Shown: positions 22,499 through 34,805 of the stretch, in pieces
Position numbering within the stretch: position 1 is the first letter of the stretch
Layout: every line of letters starts with the position of its first letter
Assembly (NCBI GenBank): GCA_006538405.1
Contig: BJKQ01000008.1
Span: 1,488,001-1,552,000, forward strand
DNA length: 64,000 nucleotides
Direction of reading: 5' to 3'
Source of the DNA: Hansfordia pulvinata
Lineage: Eukaryota; Ascomycota; Sordariomycetes; Xylariales
The notes under the pieces: generated by a model
What the model was told of the DNA's origin: nothing
Databases searched by the model: none
Seen by the model: only the letters and a program-made list of their open reading frames with translations
Program-made: the position numbers and the translations under genes

Positions 22499-24959
22499 AT
22501 GGCCGACGAGACGAACCCTGCCGCGCAGCCCGCCGAAGACACCAAGACGTCTGAAGCAACTGCCGCCCCCAACTCCAGCACTGCCGATGCCGACCAGAAG
22601 GCAGACGTCGAAAAGAAGGAAGACGCCGACAAGCCTGCCGCTTCCACCGAGGACGAGACCAAGTCTGCCCCGGCGGGGACGGATAGCGCTGACAAGAAGG
22701 GCGACGAGGCCGACAAGGACCAGGAGAAGCCCGCCGAGGCTGACGCCAAGAAGGACGAGGCCGATGGGGAGAAGCCGGCTGTTGCCAAAGACGAAGGTAA
22801 GTCAACCTTTGCCGGCCGAGCGCGCCACGTTGCACACACACGATCCCGCCTCCATTCCTGCATCCGATACCTACAGCCCGATACTGGTATCCCATGACCT
22901 CCATCCGCGCTCGCGATAAGCCGCTCCTCAACGTCTGCGGCGCGTCAATGTTGAGTCCGTCGAGATGCAGTGGCTCGCGTGACGCCTTCCGATACAACAT
23001 GACGCGGAAGCATAACAGCGCGGCGCGTGGCAACGCGACATTACTGCCCACACCCCAGCCCATTCTTCATGTTGCACAGCCCCAGCCCAACCGCGCCGGA
23101 TTGGCGGTAATCTGCGCTGCTTTGCCTATCATGCTCTACACCGCCTTAGGCAACCCCGATCATCCACAATCACTCACCCGCAATCTCACATCGAATTGTG
23201 AATTAACCATTTGTCTCTCAGAGTCCACCAAGGAGAAAGCAGCCGATGACGATGTTGAGATGGCGACTGAGCCGGCAGAGGATAAGGGCGCAAAGGGCCG
23301 ACGCAAGTCGGGCGCTGGTGCCGTAGCCAAGAACGGCAAGAAGCTCAACAAGAAGGCTTCCAAGGCTAAGATTTTGAATGTCGACGCCAAACCTGGTGAC
23401 TACTTCTACACCAAGCTGAAGGGTTACCCCTGGTGGCCAACAATTGTCTGCGACGAGGATATGCTGTCCCGCGAGCTGCTCAACAAGCGCCCTGTATCTG
23501 CAGCGAGCCCTGACGGTACCTACCGCGAGGATTTCGCCGATGGCGGCAAGCGCGTCGGCGACCGCTCTTTTGCCGTCATGTTCCTTCACACCAATGAATT
23601 GTACGTCCCTCCACCTCACTCTGATGACACATGCTGACCTGATTCTGCGCAGCTCGTGGGTACCCAACACAGACCTGAGACCCCTCGATACCGCTGTCGT
23701 CGAGTCAGAGATCACCGACAAGATGCGCAAGGACCTGCAGGCCGCCCACCACCTTGCTGCCGAGAACAACGATCTCGACTACTTCAAAAACGTTCTTCGC
23801 GAGTTTGAAGAGGCCCGCACAGCCAAGCTGGAGAAGGCCGAGGCCAAGGCCGCCGCCAAGGTCGCGAAGACGCCGCGCAAGTCCAAGGCTGTTGGCTCGC
23901 CTGACCAGGATGGCGACCTCGAGATGGTCGACATGGAGGACGACGTCGAGCGCTCTGAGAAGAAGCCCAAGACAAAGAAGCGCAAGGCTGAAGACGAAGC
24001 TGCCGTATGTTGAGCTTGTTTTGGTTGGCAGCCAGCCCTATTTGGCTGGCTCATTTGAATTAGATTGGATGCTAACAGTTTGCGAACAGACTCCCGCGCG
24101 GTCCGACTCGGTCAAGAAACCAAAGATCAAGCTGACGGGATCCTCCACGCCCAAGGCCGCCAATGGCACCAAGTCTCCTCTGGCCAAGGATTCGGTTACC
24201 AAGTCGGCCAAGTCGAAGCCCAAGGCCAAGAATGGAGATGGCAAGAAGTCGGACAAGAACACACCAGTGCCCAAGGAGCCCGAGCTCACCCCTGAAGAAC
24301 GCCGGCAGCGCAAGGAGAAGGAGATTCTCTTCCTGCGACACCGCCTGCAGCGTGGCCTTATCAGCAAAGACGGCCCCCCAAAGGAGGAGGAGATGTCCTC
24401 CATGTCAGAGTTCCTCGGCAAACTCGAGCAGTTCCCCGATCTGGAGGCCAGCATCATCCGCGCGACCAAGATCAACAAGGTCCTCAAGGCTATAATCAAG
24501 CTCAACAACATTCCCAAGGAGACTGAGCTCAAGTTCAAGCCCCGCTCGCAAACACTGCTTGACAAGTGGAACGCGGTTCTTGCCGCCGACGAGGGCGCCC
24601 CGGCCTCGGCCATCAGCACGGCTGCACCCGCCAACGGCATCAATGGCCAAACATCGGAGCCAGCCAAGGCTAAAGAGACCTCTAACGGCACTAAAGAGGC
24701 TGAGCCGAAATCCGAGACAGACAAGGCCCCGAAAGAGACTTCTGGAGACAAAGCCCAGAAGGATGCTTCTGAGGAAAAGGCTGAGAAGACTGAGGGAGAG
24801 AAGGAGACTGAGTCGAAGAAGACGCCAGAGAAGGACGAGAAGACCAAGTCCAAGGAGGTAAGTTCCGACCAATGTCATTTGGATTGAGCTCAGCTGACAG
24901 CGGCACAGGAGGCGACGACGGAGAAGGACGCAGCGCCTGCTGCTGAGTCTACCGCTTAG
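22499..24959 (+). CDS. PWWP-domain chromatin protein with a TFIIS-N/IBD-like domain (LEDGF/HDGF-type architecture)
   Basis: Exons 22499-22796, 23222-23600, 23653-24004, 24090-24857 and 24909-24959 give 615 residues; all introns are GT-AG, and the first is unusually long (425 nt). Residues 1-100 are an acidic Lys/Glu/Ala-rich region. A PWWP domain begins near residue 155 (KPGDYFYTKLKGYPWWPTIV), with the PWWP tetrad at 169-172 and FSWVPNTDLRPL later in the fold. PWWP domains bind nucleosomes with methylated H3K36. After a basic linker with KKPKTKKRK-type nuclear signals, residues of about 415-508 form a helical domain (ILFLRHRLQRGL through LLDKWNAVLA) that resembles the TFIIS N-terminal / integrase-binding domain of LEDGF. 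The C-terminus is a Lys/Glu-rich low-complexity tail. It probably couples H3K36 methylation to transcription elongation factors; this is inferred from domains. Confidence 0.88.
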
Positions 24960-27900
24960 ATAGTGACTCGGAACAAGAGTCTCAATCGAACAGCGCTAGG
25001 TGGAAAATGGAGCGGTTTTTAATGGCTCGACGGATTGCAAGGGGCGTTCATGGGAAAGGCTGTTTCGCGAAGACGTTTGACAAGGTCAAACCAGCCACAG
25101 CACAATTGACCGGCTTGCTGTTAGAATCTGAGTGGTTTGAGTCGATCGAGGCGAATTCCCGGTTCTGTGTAAAGTATGTCGGTCTTTCGTTTGGTTTATT
25201 GCGAGGTATCCAGATTCATGCCCCCTGCAGTCGTTTCGAGCCAGGATGGCGCAGGGAGCTGAGCGCCATCGCGGTATCGCTTGAAAATCAGGAGTGGATG
25301 TATTGCGAGGTGATGTTTCAGCACAGCTCCCTTTCAGTAAACGCCCTCAGAATATGGGCATGGAGGGGAGAAGAGGATCGGTTGCTAGTCAACAACATCT
25401 TTTTTGAAGTATCGGACTATGGAGTTTTGCGAATCGGAGATTGATCTACTGTGACAAACACGTCCGGGACTGTTGTCTCTGCTGTGCTGATTGCTTGACT
25501 AGTCGTCCTCCGATGCGAGAAAAGTTCTCGATGCCTGGCATTATTAATGTTGAAAGCCTGTTGTTTCTCTTTTGGTCTCATCCCTACGTTGGACGTTCGA
25601 TATTTGAGGTCAGATCTCATTACGTGAGCATGGTCTTCTATTGAATGAAGGTCGAATTCGATTTGTGTGACTGCGTGGCTGCTGAACGTCAGCAGAATGA
25701 GGTGCGCGAGTGTGATACATATCGAGCAAGGAGAGAGATATCAATAATGCTCAGATCCTAATAAAGTAGCTGATCTATTTGATTAAGGTATACAAAGCGA
25801 GGCGTGTGATTCAAGGTGTCCTTCTGAAACCCTTTGGGTATCCCGTAAACAGTATGACCATGTTATGATCAGTTGTCATGACCATTCGGGGGTTTTATAA
25901 TGATGGACAAAGTGAAGTGTCCTAATTCATTATGTAGAGTTTTCCCATGGACAGCGAAGTTTCACCTAACGAACGTCTTCGCAGGGTCCACGATCACGGC
26001 GAAGAGAGACAGCCTGTGAGAAGGTCATGGATTCTAGGTTCAGCCAGAGTCGGATTGGCCATGACGGTACTTGATGGGCGTGCGGGGACAAGGACAAGAA
26101 GGGGGCTGGCCTGCAGACCAATGAATGAGGGCTGAGTGTGTCCCCCTCTTGCATGAGGCCGTCAACCACATGGGGCGCCTGCTCAAGAAGAATCAAAGAA
26201 TAGACCACCTGCGTCAGTCGACCGCAGCACGCCTGTATCGAGCGGTCACCTAGGTAAGCACTGCAGGTGCCTCGGCGTGTTCCTGACCAAATACGTTGCG
26301 CAATAAGCAGTAGTCAAGTCAATGGACGCACTCGACTGCATCCGTGACGCCACGACTGGAGCAACGGCGCGATTACAATATGCCTTAGACGAAGGTGGCA
26401 ACTGAAGAACACGGCTCACTTCAAGGCAGAAAGGAGTTAAGCAATAATCCCCAGTCCCGTATCTGAGGCTGCCCGAGCTGCCTGCGCTGGCCTGTCGGTC
26501 GGCACATCGCAGACACCGCATGATGGGCGACTTCTTACTCCCAGATTCAACCCGAAAGACCTTGGGAAGAGAATGTCCTCGCGAGCAGGAGAGTCTCTCG
26601 CGTGCAAATATTTCGTTTACCCCGAAGCGGAGGCGACCGGCGGGTTGCGGCCTGATGCAAGTCAGGAAGATGCGCACGAGTGGGACATGGGTTGGCTGGC
26701 GCCCCGCGAGGCGCCCCTCCACTGCTCACTGCTCCATACAAGTCGAAGCATACATGGCAGCAGGCCTGCCTGCGCCCCCATCAACCTGCGGCTGGGTGAT
26801 GGGATATTTCTGCCCAACAGAAGAGCCATTCTCCGTCTCGTCTTCACACACACAAGGATCGCCTGTCCACCCAGCCAGCACTGTGGCATGGTACGCCTAT
26901 CGGCGGACCGGTCTGTGATATCGTGCCACGTTGCTTGCGGCTTGTATGTTGCCAAAGTCGCGAAGCGTAGGACGACCGTGGCAATGCTTCAAGCTTGTTA
27001 CTCTTCGTGAAAGTGCCCAACAACGTCACGCCTCTGGACCATGAACGCACATGTGGCGATATGTTGGCGGTAGCATTGCCTAACGTTCCTTGTGCGAATA
27101 GCGTCGCAGACTCGTACTGGCAGACATTTTGGATGGTATCGGGTCATCTTTTCTCGCATCCCGGAGAACCTCCGTGACGATCCCAAAGCCATGCATGTTT
27201 GGGAGGAGTGGTGCAGACACGGCGATGAGGAGGGAGCACATGGTTACAATCGATCGCCGGTGGAGGCTGCGAGGCCCACGAGCGTTGGATGTTTCTCCAC
27301 CATGACCGCAGCGGTCAACGCCGAGAGGTGGGAGCCCGGCAAGTGAGAGTGACAAGGTTGCATAGCATAGGGATCATGTGCTTTCATGGCTCTACGAGTA
27401 CTCGCCCGAGATACCGCGGCGGCTGTTTGGGCGATAGCGGGCGGCCAGCGGACCCCTGCCGGATGGAGATGCGTTGAAAGTTGGGATATCCCGGGCGCGG
27501 CAGCTCGTTGATGCCCGGCGGGCTGAAAACTTCAAACCCGACAGTCCAGAGCTACGTCATACCTGCCACCCGCTCTTCGGACGGTTTGGAGCTGACCTTA
27601 CCAGCGATCAACTCTCTTCACAACTCCTCCCGAGGAGCATGGCTGTGTGAGGTCGTGGCTGGCAGTCCGGTTCCGTAATCTCGACCAGTAGCCTCGGAAG
27701 ACAGACAATGTCCAAGGCCTGAACACCACGTCGATTGCATGGGCTGAAACATGCAGATAGGCCTAGATCTTGACGCGAGCCGGGGCCCCTTTTCCTGCAG
27801 CCGGGAGGTACGAGTAGTGGTGGAGGGCGTTGAAGAGTCGTTGAGAGGACCGTTCGGGGAGCTGCATATGCGACCGCGGCAAGGTTGCCCCCAGGTTATT

Positions 27901-29740
27901 ACTGGCAAACCTGCCACCCAGCACGCATACTCGTGCCAGGCACGCGCCCAAGCCAGTGCCTGCGCCTGGAAGCACATACACAAAGGTGATCATGATACGT
28001 GTACTCGTACCGTGTGCGGCAAGAAGCATCCTGCGCCGAGATGGACCTGTTACAGGCAATGCAACGGCAGTAACCCTGACATGGACAATCGAAGCCGGCC
28101 GAATCCTGCGCACGTTTGGAAAATGGGCCGGCCTGATCGTGGAGCTGCCTGTACGGTGGGCTGGAGCAGCTTGGCCCGGGCTGCGAACCCCCCGCCAGGT
28201 TGGGTCCAGGTTCACAATCCAAGGTCGTCCATCATTGCATCGCGGTGGCGGGGAATCAGCCTGAGGCGGGAGGCGTAAAGCGGACTGCTGAAAGCTCCAG
28301 GCAAGCCACAAGGGAGCATGATTGCAGTGCTGAGATGGGCAGACAAGCATCCAGACCCGGACGGACGGGCGCCGGGGGCGACAGCCATCATGCGCAGCGC
28401 CCGTGCTCGTAGGGTAGGGACGGTCACGCCGAGTCCGGTGGACATGGATGACTGGCTGGGTACGGATGCTCGGCGCAAGTCCGGATACTCGTAGAGCGTC
28501 GGCCTCTGTGCTCGTAGACGGGCGGGTCGTGTGTGGGGCGAGGGCCGGGGAGGCGGTCGGGATCAGGGCAGTCGGATTCGCCGCACAGGACAGACAAGGG
28601 CACCCACTGACAGACGACCGGGTAAACGCAACCTGAAGGCTGTGAGATGAGACTGTGTGAGAGAGAACTCGTGCCCATCGGTCCAAGACTGGAATTCGTG
28701 AGGTGTGGACACACCTACGAGTAGAGAGAAGCCAAAGTACGAGTACTCCGTACGCGCGGGCAGGGATTTGCGGGGGGAGGCGGTGGGCGACGGGGCGGAA
28801 AAGGGGAAGGGGAAGAAGGGGTACTCCGTAAGCACGGCGTGGATGAGGGGCCGGGCGGAAGCCACGGACCCTGATGCGCGTGCCCATTCGTCGACTTGTT
28901 GTTTACCCCGTATCCATACGCGGCGCGAAGCGCGGACGGGTGGCAACCGGAAGTGAAATGCCTCACGAGCCGGCCAAGGGGCTAGTTCACGCAGAGCAGC
29001 CCCGATGTTGCTCGGGCTCGGGGGTGGCCCCCCCCATGGCAGTCGGCAGTGTCGTTTCTGGCCGGCAGCCGTGGATGTCTACCTCTCGTATGTCGCTACT
29101 GCTACCGACTTGGTGATGAGGTGGACTGCTGTTGGCAGCCTAGTGGCAGGTGGAGGGGCACCATAATCGTACGCGTATTAGCGAGGGGGTGTCGATGACT
29201 CTGAATGGTGGCGTAGCTGAGGTTGAGATGGAATGCGGCTGTCTTGCCCAGACAGGCGGGAACGTCGTCGTCGGTCAAAGAGTGAAGGCATAGGCGACTT
29301 GTTGAAAGAAGAGCAGCAGCAAGACTTCCATTGGATCTGTCCACAGGAGGTGGTTGTGCTCGTATCGGTATCTTAGGTAGGTATGTACATGTAGGTACAC
29401 ACAAGCATGTGTTAGGCAGGTAGGTACCTTAGAGCACTGAGAAAGTGGAGAGTGCTGGAGGCGGGCAGCTGGCCAGCAGAGGGGGCTCCAGTTGTGGGTG
29501 GCCCGGCTGCAGGGTCGAAGCATCCATCCATGGACGCTGCCGGCGCGTTTACGGGTAGGTAGCGGGACCTGTGGCGGGACTGCATGTCAGCGGGGGAGAT
29601 GCGCGTCCGTACAGGTACCCACGTACCCACGGTACCGTAGTCGTGCATCTCGAGCGTCCAATCAAGACGTGGGGCCACGCGAGCCGGGGAAACTGGGGCG
29701 GGCAACGGGGCATCGAGGATGAGAGGGGGCCACGCGGGGC

Positions 29741-29775
29741 CGACTCGACTCGACTCGACTCGACTCGACTCGACT
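29741..29775 (+). repeat. (CGACT)7 tandem repeat
   Basis: Seven perfect tandem copies of the pentamer CGACT in the gene-poor region. No coding role is seen. Confidence 0.95.
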
Positions 29776-31832
29776 CATCGGTCGAAGCGCAGCACGAGAA
29801 ATATGGGCATTGCCTAGCGTGCTTGTACGATAACTACATGTAGATATCTAGGTACGCGTGGACAGGTGGTAGCTAGAAGAGGGGTTCATGTGTGCGGCAT
29901 TCCTCGAATGTGCGTTTGCTGGATGCCCTGAAGCCCGTGTCTGGCTAGGCACTCCATACAAACGACTGATGGAATGCCTCGCGAGCCCCCCGTCTCAGCA
30001 CACTCGCAGAGAGACAAACCACTTAACCCAGGTACCTCATGTGGGCAAGAGAGACGACACGCTCGTGGCAGCGACGCTGCGCGAGTACTCGTACAAGCAC
30101 TCGAGGCCCGAGCCCTGTCTACATGTAGGTACCCCCGTACGGATACTCGTACGTGACATGCATGGCATGGCATGGCAATCGAGAATGGCCGCGTTCCTGT
30201 CGGATGCATCAATGTGACTCTCCTTACTTTGCCCAGCCACTGGAGCCGACCAGCCAGCCAGCCAGCGGTCAGAAGTAAAAAAGGGGTCCCCTGTCACGTA
30301 TGGCATTGGGTAAGGCCTCAACGAGCCGGTCCACGGCCCGATCTGGAACTGCGCATTGACGATGGGTGGATTCATGGATGCCAGGCATCGACTTGCCCGT
30401 CGTTGGAACCCAACCCAGCTGAGTTGGAAGAGCTGTCACAGCCGCGACGTGCTCCCTGCCCGCGACCGCCAAAAGAAAAAGAACGAATCCAGTGGCTGGT
30501 GCACTCGTAGATGGCTTGGGAGACCGGGATATGTAGATAGCATCGGGTTTGTGGGATCCATTGAATCCATCCGAGCCCAGAAGGTGAGTAATAACGAAGG
30601 TGCGAGTACCCTCCTTGTGGAGGTGGATGATGGCGTTTCGTCCCACGGAAGAATGAAGGCCAGGCCCTGACATCTCGGTGTGGGACATGTAGGTCGGCGA
30701 GAGTCTGTACCCGACAGCAGCGACTTGTACGCGCGAATACCTTCCTGACTTACATGCACATGTACACCTAGAGTATCGCCTGGGCTGCCAATCCTCCAGG
30801 TACGCCACCTGACCAATCACCCCAGCCAGACTCGACCTGTCCAGATACCTACATACCCACCTATCTACCTGCCTACTCGTAGGTACCTACCTACACGGAT
30901 GGATTGGATCGGGACTGGTTGTATGTTCTGTTCCGGGTCGGCTGGCACCTTCCACCTCGACCCTATCTGGTTGATGCTTTCGTCACTGACGCTGCCGCTC
31001 TTTCCTTCTTCCCTTACTTCCATTTATTATCTCGCTCAATACCCAATGCACCTGCTCACCTCCGACTCACAATCAAGTTAGTCCCGAGTTGGCTTTGGCT
31101 CGCTGGTCTGTTAGTCACGGGCAGGCACGGAGATCCTACCTATCTATTCCATCCACTTCAGTCCACAACCTCTACACCAACCCAGGTACCTATTACGAGT
31201 ACCTACCTCCTGCAGCACCTGCGTGCTGCGTCACCTCCACTGCATCGACTTCACTCATGTGCTAGGTTGTGCCCGCCTCCCAGTCATCAATCGCTTTTCC
31301 CGACTTTCGCAAGGTGTCCGGACGTCGGTGTTTACCACATCAGCTTCAGCCACTTCCACGGAACCGTGCCCGCAGACACCGAGAGTACCTACATAGGCAC
31401 TCGCTTCCTGCCCAGCGCCTTGCACCGAACGTCAACCTCGATTCATGCATGCATGCTAGGCTCGACTCGATCCCTCTCAACCACCACCGCTTTCGCCTCC
31501 ACCTCCAACCGAGACCATCCCCCCGACGCGAACTTGGGCCCCCCCTCCTGCTCGACGTCGCCTCCAGTACAAATACCGTGTAGCCCGCGAACTCGTACAA
31601 CGCAGCATCCATCCGCTCGCTCGAAGATTCCACTCTTGAGTCGCTTGCCCGAGTTGGCCGGTGCCTGCACATCTGCACTCGGCTTCCCACCCACCTATCG
31701 GCCTCGTCCGCGGTCTGACGCGACCCTTTCCGCCACGTGAACGCCACCACCACCGCCGCCCCCAAAACGAGCAGATACCCCAGTACTACTGTACCCACAT
31801 GCCCGACGATCAACCTCAGTTAACGAACAACA

Positions 31833-31959
31833 ACCACCACCACCACCACCACCACCACCACCACCACCACCACCACCACACCACCACCACCACCACCACC
31901 ACCACCACCACCACCACCACCACCACCACCACCGCCGCCGCCACCACTGCCGCCGCCAT
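31833..31959 (+). repeat. (ACC)n microsatellite grading into (GCC)n
   Basis: About 100 bases of ACC triplets (31833-31932) with one register break near 31879-31881, followed by mixed CCG/ACC/GCC triplets to 31959. It lies 215 bases upstream of the start codon of the Ser/Pro-rich gene and could be in its 5' UTR. Confidence 0.95.
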
Positions 31960-32173
31960 CTCTTTTAACCAGCGCCCGCACGCTGTCCTCTCCATCGTTC
32001 CGTCTTTGGAACACAACGGCACCCCATCAACCCATAGGGTACTGCTATCCGGCACTCTCCCTCTCCTGTAGCTGTCCGTCTCAAACCAACCGCGGCCCCA
32101 GCTGCCTCTTGACTCGCCTTTCCATGAATTTCCCATAACGGTGGAGGAGCCATTCGCCCACAATCCACTCGCC

Positions 32174-33165
32174 ATGGAACCTGTGCCCGAGACGGAGAGG
32201 ATGGAGGAGTTCCGCTCTTCTCCCATCCCGAGCTTCGTCTGCACCAACCCGCCCCCATCCTCACAAGCACCGCCGACCTCACCAAGAAATCTCACTACCT
32301 GCGTCGCTCCACCGAACCCACGTCGCCAAACTCGCCCACCTGGTCCTCCGGCGCTCCTCTGCCCTACCGTCCCCGAACCGCCTCACCACTCTCCGGCGCC
32401 CACACACGCTCCAAATCGGCCGTCATTCCCTCTTTGCCCGGCATTGGCCGCACCCGGTCCATGCCCGGTGTCGATGGCGCTGGCCGCATTCTTTCCCCGC
32501 CTCTCGTCCGCCCCTCCAGCCCCTCTGGGTCTGGCTCCCCGAGTCGACAACGCCTCCCTCGCAAACCTGCCGACGAAAGCTTCCCGACATCTCCAGTCCG
32601 CTCCTCCGTCCTCGACAGCGACCGGAAGCCTCAGCCCCCCGACCGCAGCGTCTCTCCCAGTTTCGGGCTTCCTCCGACACCTGCCACAGGCATGCCTCGA
32701 CGCACCTCGTCCCCTCTCCGCTACGCTACCCTCCCCACGTCTTCCTCTTCTCCATCCTTGCCCGCTACACCCTCCAGCGTCGCCAGCTCCCCGTCCTACC
32801 GCTTCGAAGGCTCTTCCTCTGGGTACAACTTCCCCGCTTACGCCCCGCCCTCGTCTATGCCTTCGACACCAAGCTCGATGCGGTCTCGAAGCCCCAGCAT
32901 CTCCAGTCTTGAAACGATCCCCGACACCCCCGATGCCGAAGAGGCCGCCATTGAGGCCGACAGGATATCTCAATTGAAGGCCGACGCCGACGCAGCTGAG
33001 GGAAACGATTCCTCTGGAGATCCCAAAGGACGGGGCAGCCTCGACATGCCCACTCGAGGCAGAACCTTGGGTGGCATGGGCTCCCGGGATAAGCGCAAGC
33101 GTTGGAGTGTCTGTGGCGCAGAAAGACGAGGGGACCTCGATCTTGAGACGATTTGGGAAGACTAA
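32174..33165 (+). CDS. Conserved fungal Ser/Pro-rich protein of unknown function, with an apparent one-base frameshift
   Basis: The start is ATG at 32174 (MEPVPETERMEEFRSSPIP). The frame then moves by one base between about 32250 and 32268. After the shift the same kind of sequence continues (STADLTKKSHYLRRSTEP, then SAVIPSLPGIGRTRSMPG), which I recognise as a conserved block of Ser/Pro-rich proteins in Sordariomycetes and other ascomycetes. With the missing base allowed for, the protein would have about 330 residues. The C-terminal part has SISSLETIPDTPDAEEAAIEA, a short acidic helix that is also conserved, and ends RWSVCGAERRGDLDLETIWED. No enzymatic domain or membrane segment is visible; the protein looks mostly disordered. 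The five-C run at 32252-32256 is the likely site of the lost base. Confidence 0.7.
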
Positions 33166-34805
33166 GGCGTTCGAATCATTCCAGGGACGTCATTTTCCGG
33201 CGTGCATGCTGCTCTGCATTTCATGAGTGATATTGAGGAGACCGCGGAGGAGCCGCTCAACGGCATGTCTCACGAATTGGTCCTGTGGGTTTGGCAACGT
33301 ATGGTTTTGGCAGCAGGTGGGTTATCTGGTTTTGATTGGGTGTTATGGCAGTGGCAACGGCGTTACGGATTTTTGCCTTGATACCCTGTTGCATTTGCAT
33401 CTTGACGGAAGCGAGGTACGATGGATCACGAGTACACACAATGTTGTATCGGCAGCGCATCGAGCTCAAGGGTTTCGATATTTCCGGATCAGGGATGAAT
33501 AGAACCAATGCTTGTGGTGTTGGCTCGAAGTCACCTCTTTTTGTTGTACATAGGTGGCGATGGTCTCATGTCTCCCTGTAGCAGATATTGGCTGCGTGAA
33601 GAAACCAATACACTCAAAGTCATCATTACGAGACCTGGTTCGTTGTTGTCATTGGCATCTCATAGACCTCCCTTGTCGAGGGAGAAGAAAGGCGGGGCGC
33701 GTAACGTCCAGCTGTCGTTTTCCTGCTAAAGGATCGCTGAAGAACAGCCCGCAATATTCTGCATTCTGAGACATCCAACTTCGCGTTTGTACGCAATCTG
33801 GCCAGGCTCTGTCCGTCTGGGCCAGGGCACTGCCGGGTTCTTTCCCCTCGCCCAGGTCCGGCTGCCTGGTTCTGCGGATCCAATGAAGCAGCCCTGCAGG
33901 TGGACTTCGTGGTAGATGGGCCCCCGAGCATAGGACTCGGGCCAGCAAAGGGCGCGAGGGCGACACGCTGCTGTCGCCACCGTGGCTGCCCGTTCCTGCG
34001 TACTCCCTACCGCCCTGGAGATTCGTCTTCCCCCCTTTCTCCCGCCAAGGGCATCCACCCCCTTCCCTGCGGCGTGGTGCGTGGGCCCCGCGGACGCTGC
34101 GACGAGCCAGCGCACCCAGCTGTCTGGCCCTGCCAGGCACGGAGAAGGCAAGAGGATAGCCGCTCAGATGGAAATCCCCGGGGCGTCAGGAACCAGGGCT
34201 TCTGGTTGTTTCTGCGCCCTTGGGCCCGGCTAGGAAGCACACATTGCGTCCCTTTCCCGCCTACTTTGGTATATCCCGTTCCAAGGGTGGGAAAGTATGC
34301 AGACCAAGCCCGGAGGCCAGGTGAAAGAGATGATAGGCATATCGCCAGGAGGAGAGAGATAGAGAGAGAGCGCGCAAGAGAGCGCCCGAGTATATATCGA
34401 ACATGGGTGCCGGCCTGGGAATAGTCCCTGCTTCTCCTCGATGGACGAGGTCTTTTCCACTGCTACTCTATTGGTCACCAACAGCGGCTCGGCCATCACA
34501 CACACTCTCACACACACACACACACACTCACTCACTCACTCACTCACTTGCTCACTCACTCAACACTGGAATAGGAGGCAGACAGCGTCCCAAGCTTCCT
34601 CTCTCGGCGGAAGTAAGCAGCATCAGAAGAGAGACCTACATCAGAGCCAATGTCAAGCAAACCAGTGTGTTATTAGACCACAAACGACGTCAGATTACGA
34701 GTACTTATTGAGCTGCCCCCCCCCCCCTTTTGATTGCCCCGGCCCCGTCATCACGAACAACTCGAATCAACGACCCCACCCCCTGTCTACTAAGAAGACA
34801 TCGAC
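33166..34805. other. Intergenic region upstream of the secreted-protein gene
   Basis: 1.6 kb without a supported gene. It contains a purine-rich GAGAGA stretch at about 34353-34372, a CA/CACT repeat at 34499-34562, and an 11-base C-run at 34717-34727. The last 400 bases are probably promoter and 5' UTR of the next gene. Confidence 0.5.
34499..34562 (+). repeat. (CA)n / (CACT)n microsatellite
   Basis: CA dinucleotides interrupted by CT, then several CACT tetramers, in the upstream region of the secreted-protein gene. Confidence 0.9.

Larger units (their letters stand above)
24960..32173. other. Long gene-poor region with dispersed short motifs and microsatellites
   Basis: 7.2 kb with no gene I can support. 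From about 27.4 kb onward it holds many copies of TACGAGTA or its reverse complement TACTCGTA and of GGTAGGTA/TACCTACC, often combined (for example near 28735, 30080 and 30876). It also contains seven copies of CGACT (29741-29775), a TGGCA/CATGG mini-repeat near 30157, and a long (ACC)n tract (31833 onward) close to the next gene. Many open frames are present, but they overlap on opposite strands and match nothing I know. Confidence 0.5.

Noticed and set aside
27763..28887. A 374-codon open frame on the minus strand in the 25-32 kb region
   Set aside because: Composition is that of random GC-rich DNA, it matches no family, it crosses TACGAGTA motifs, and equally long frames run on the other strand.
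29741..29775. CGACT repeats considered as a CRISPR-like or telomeric array
   Set aside because: There are no spacers, the unit is only five bases, and it does not match the TTAGGG telomere repeat of filamentous ascomycetes.
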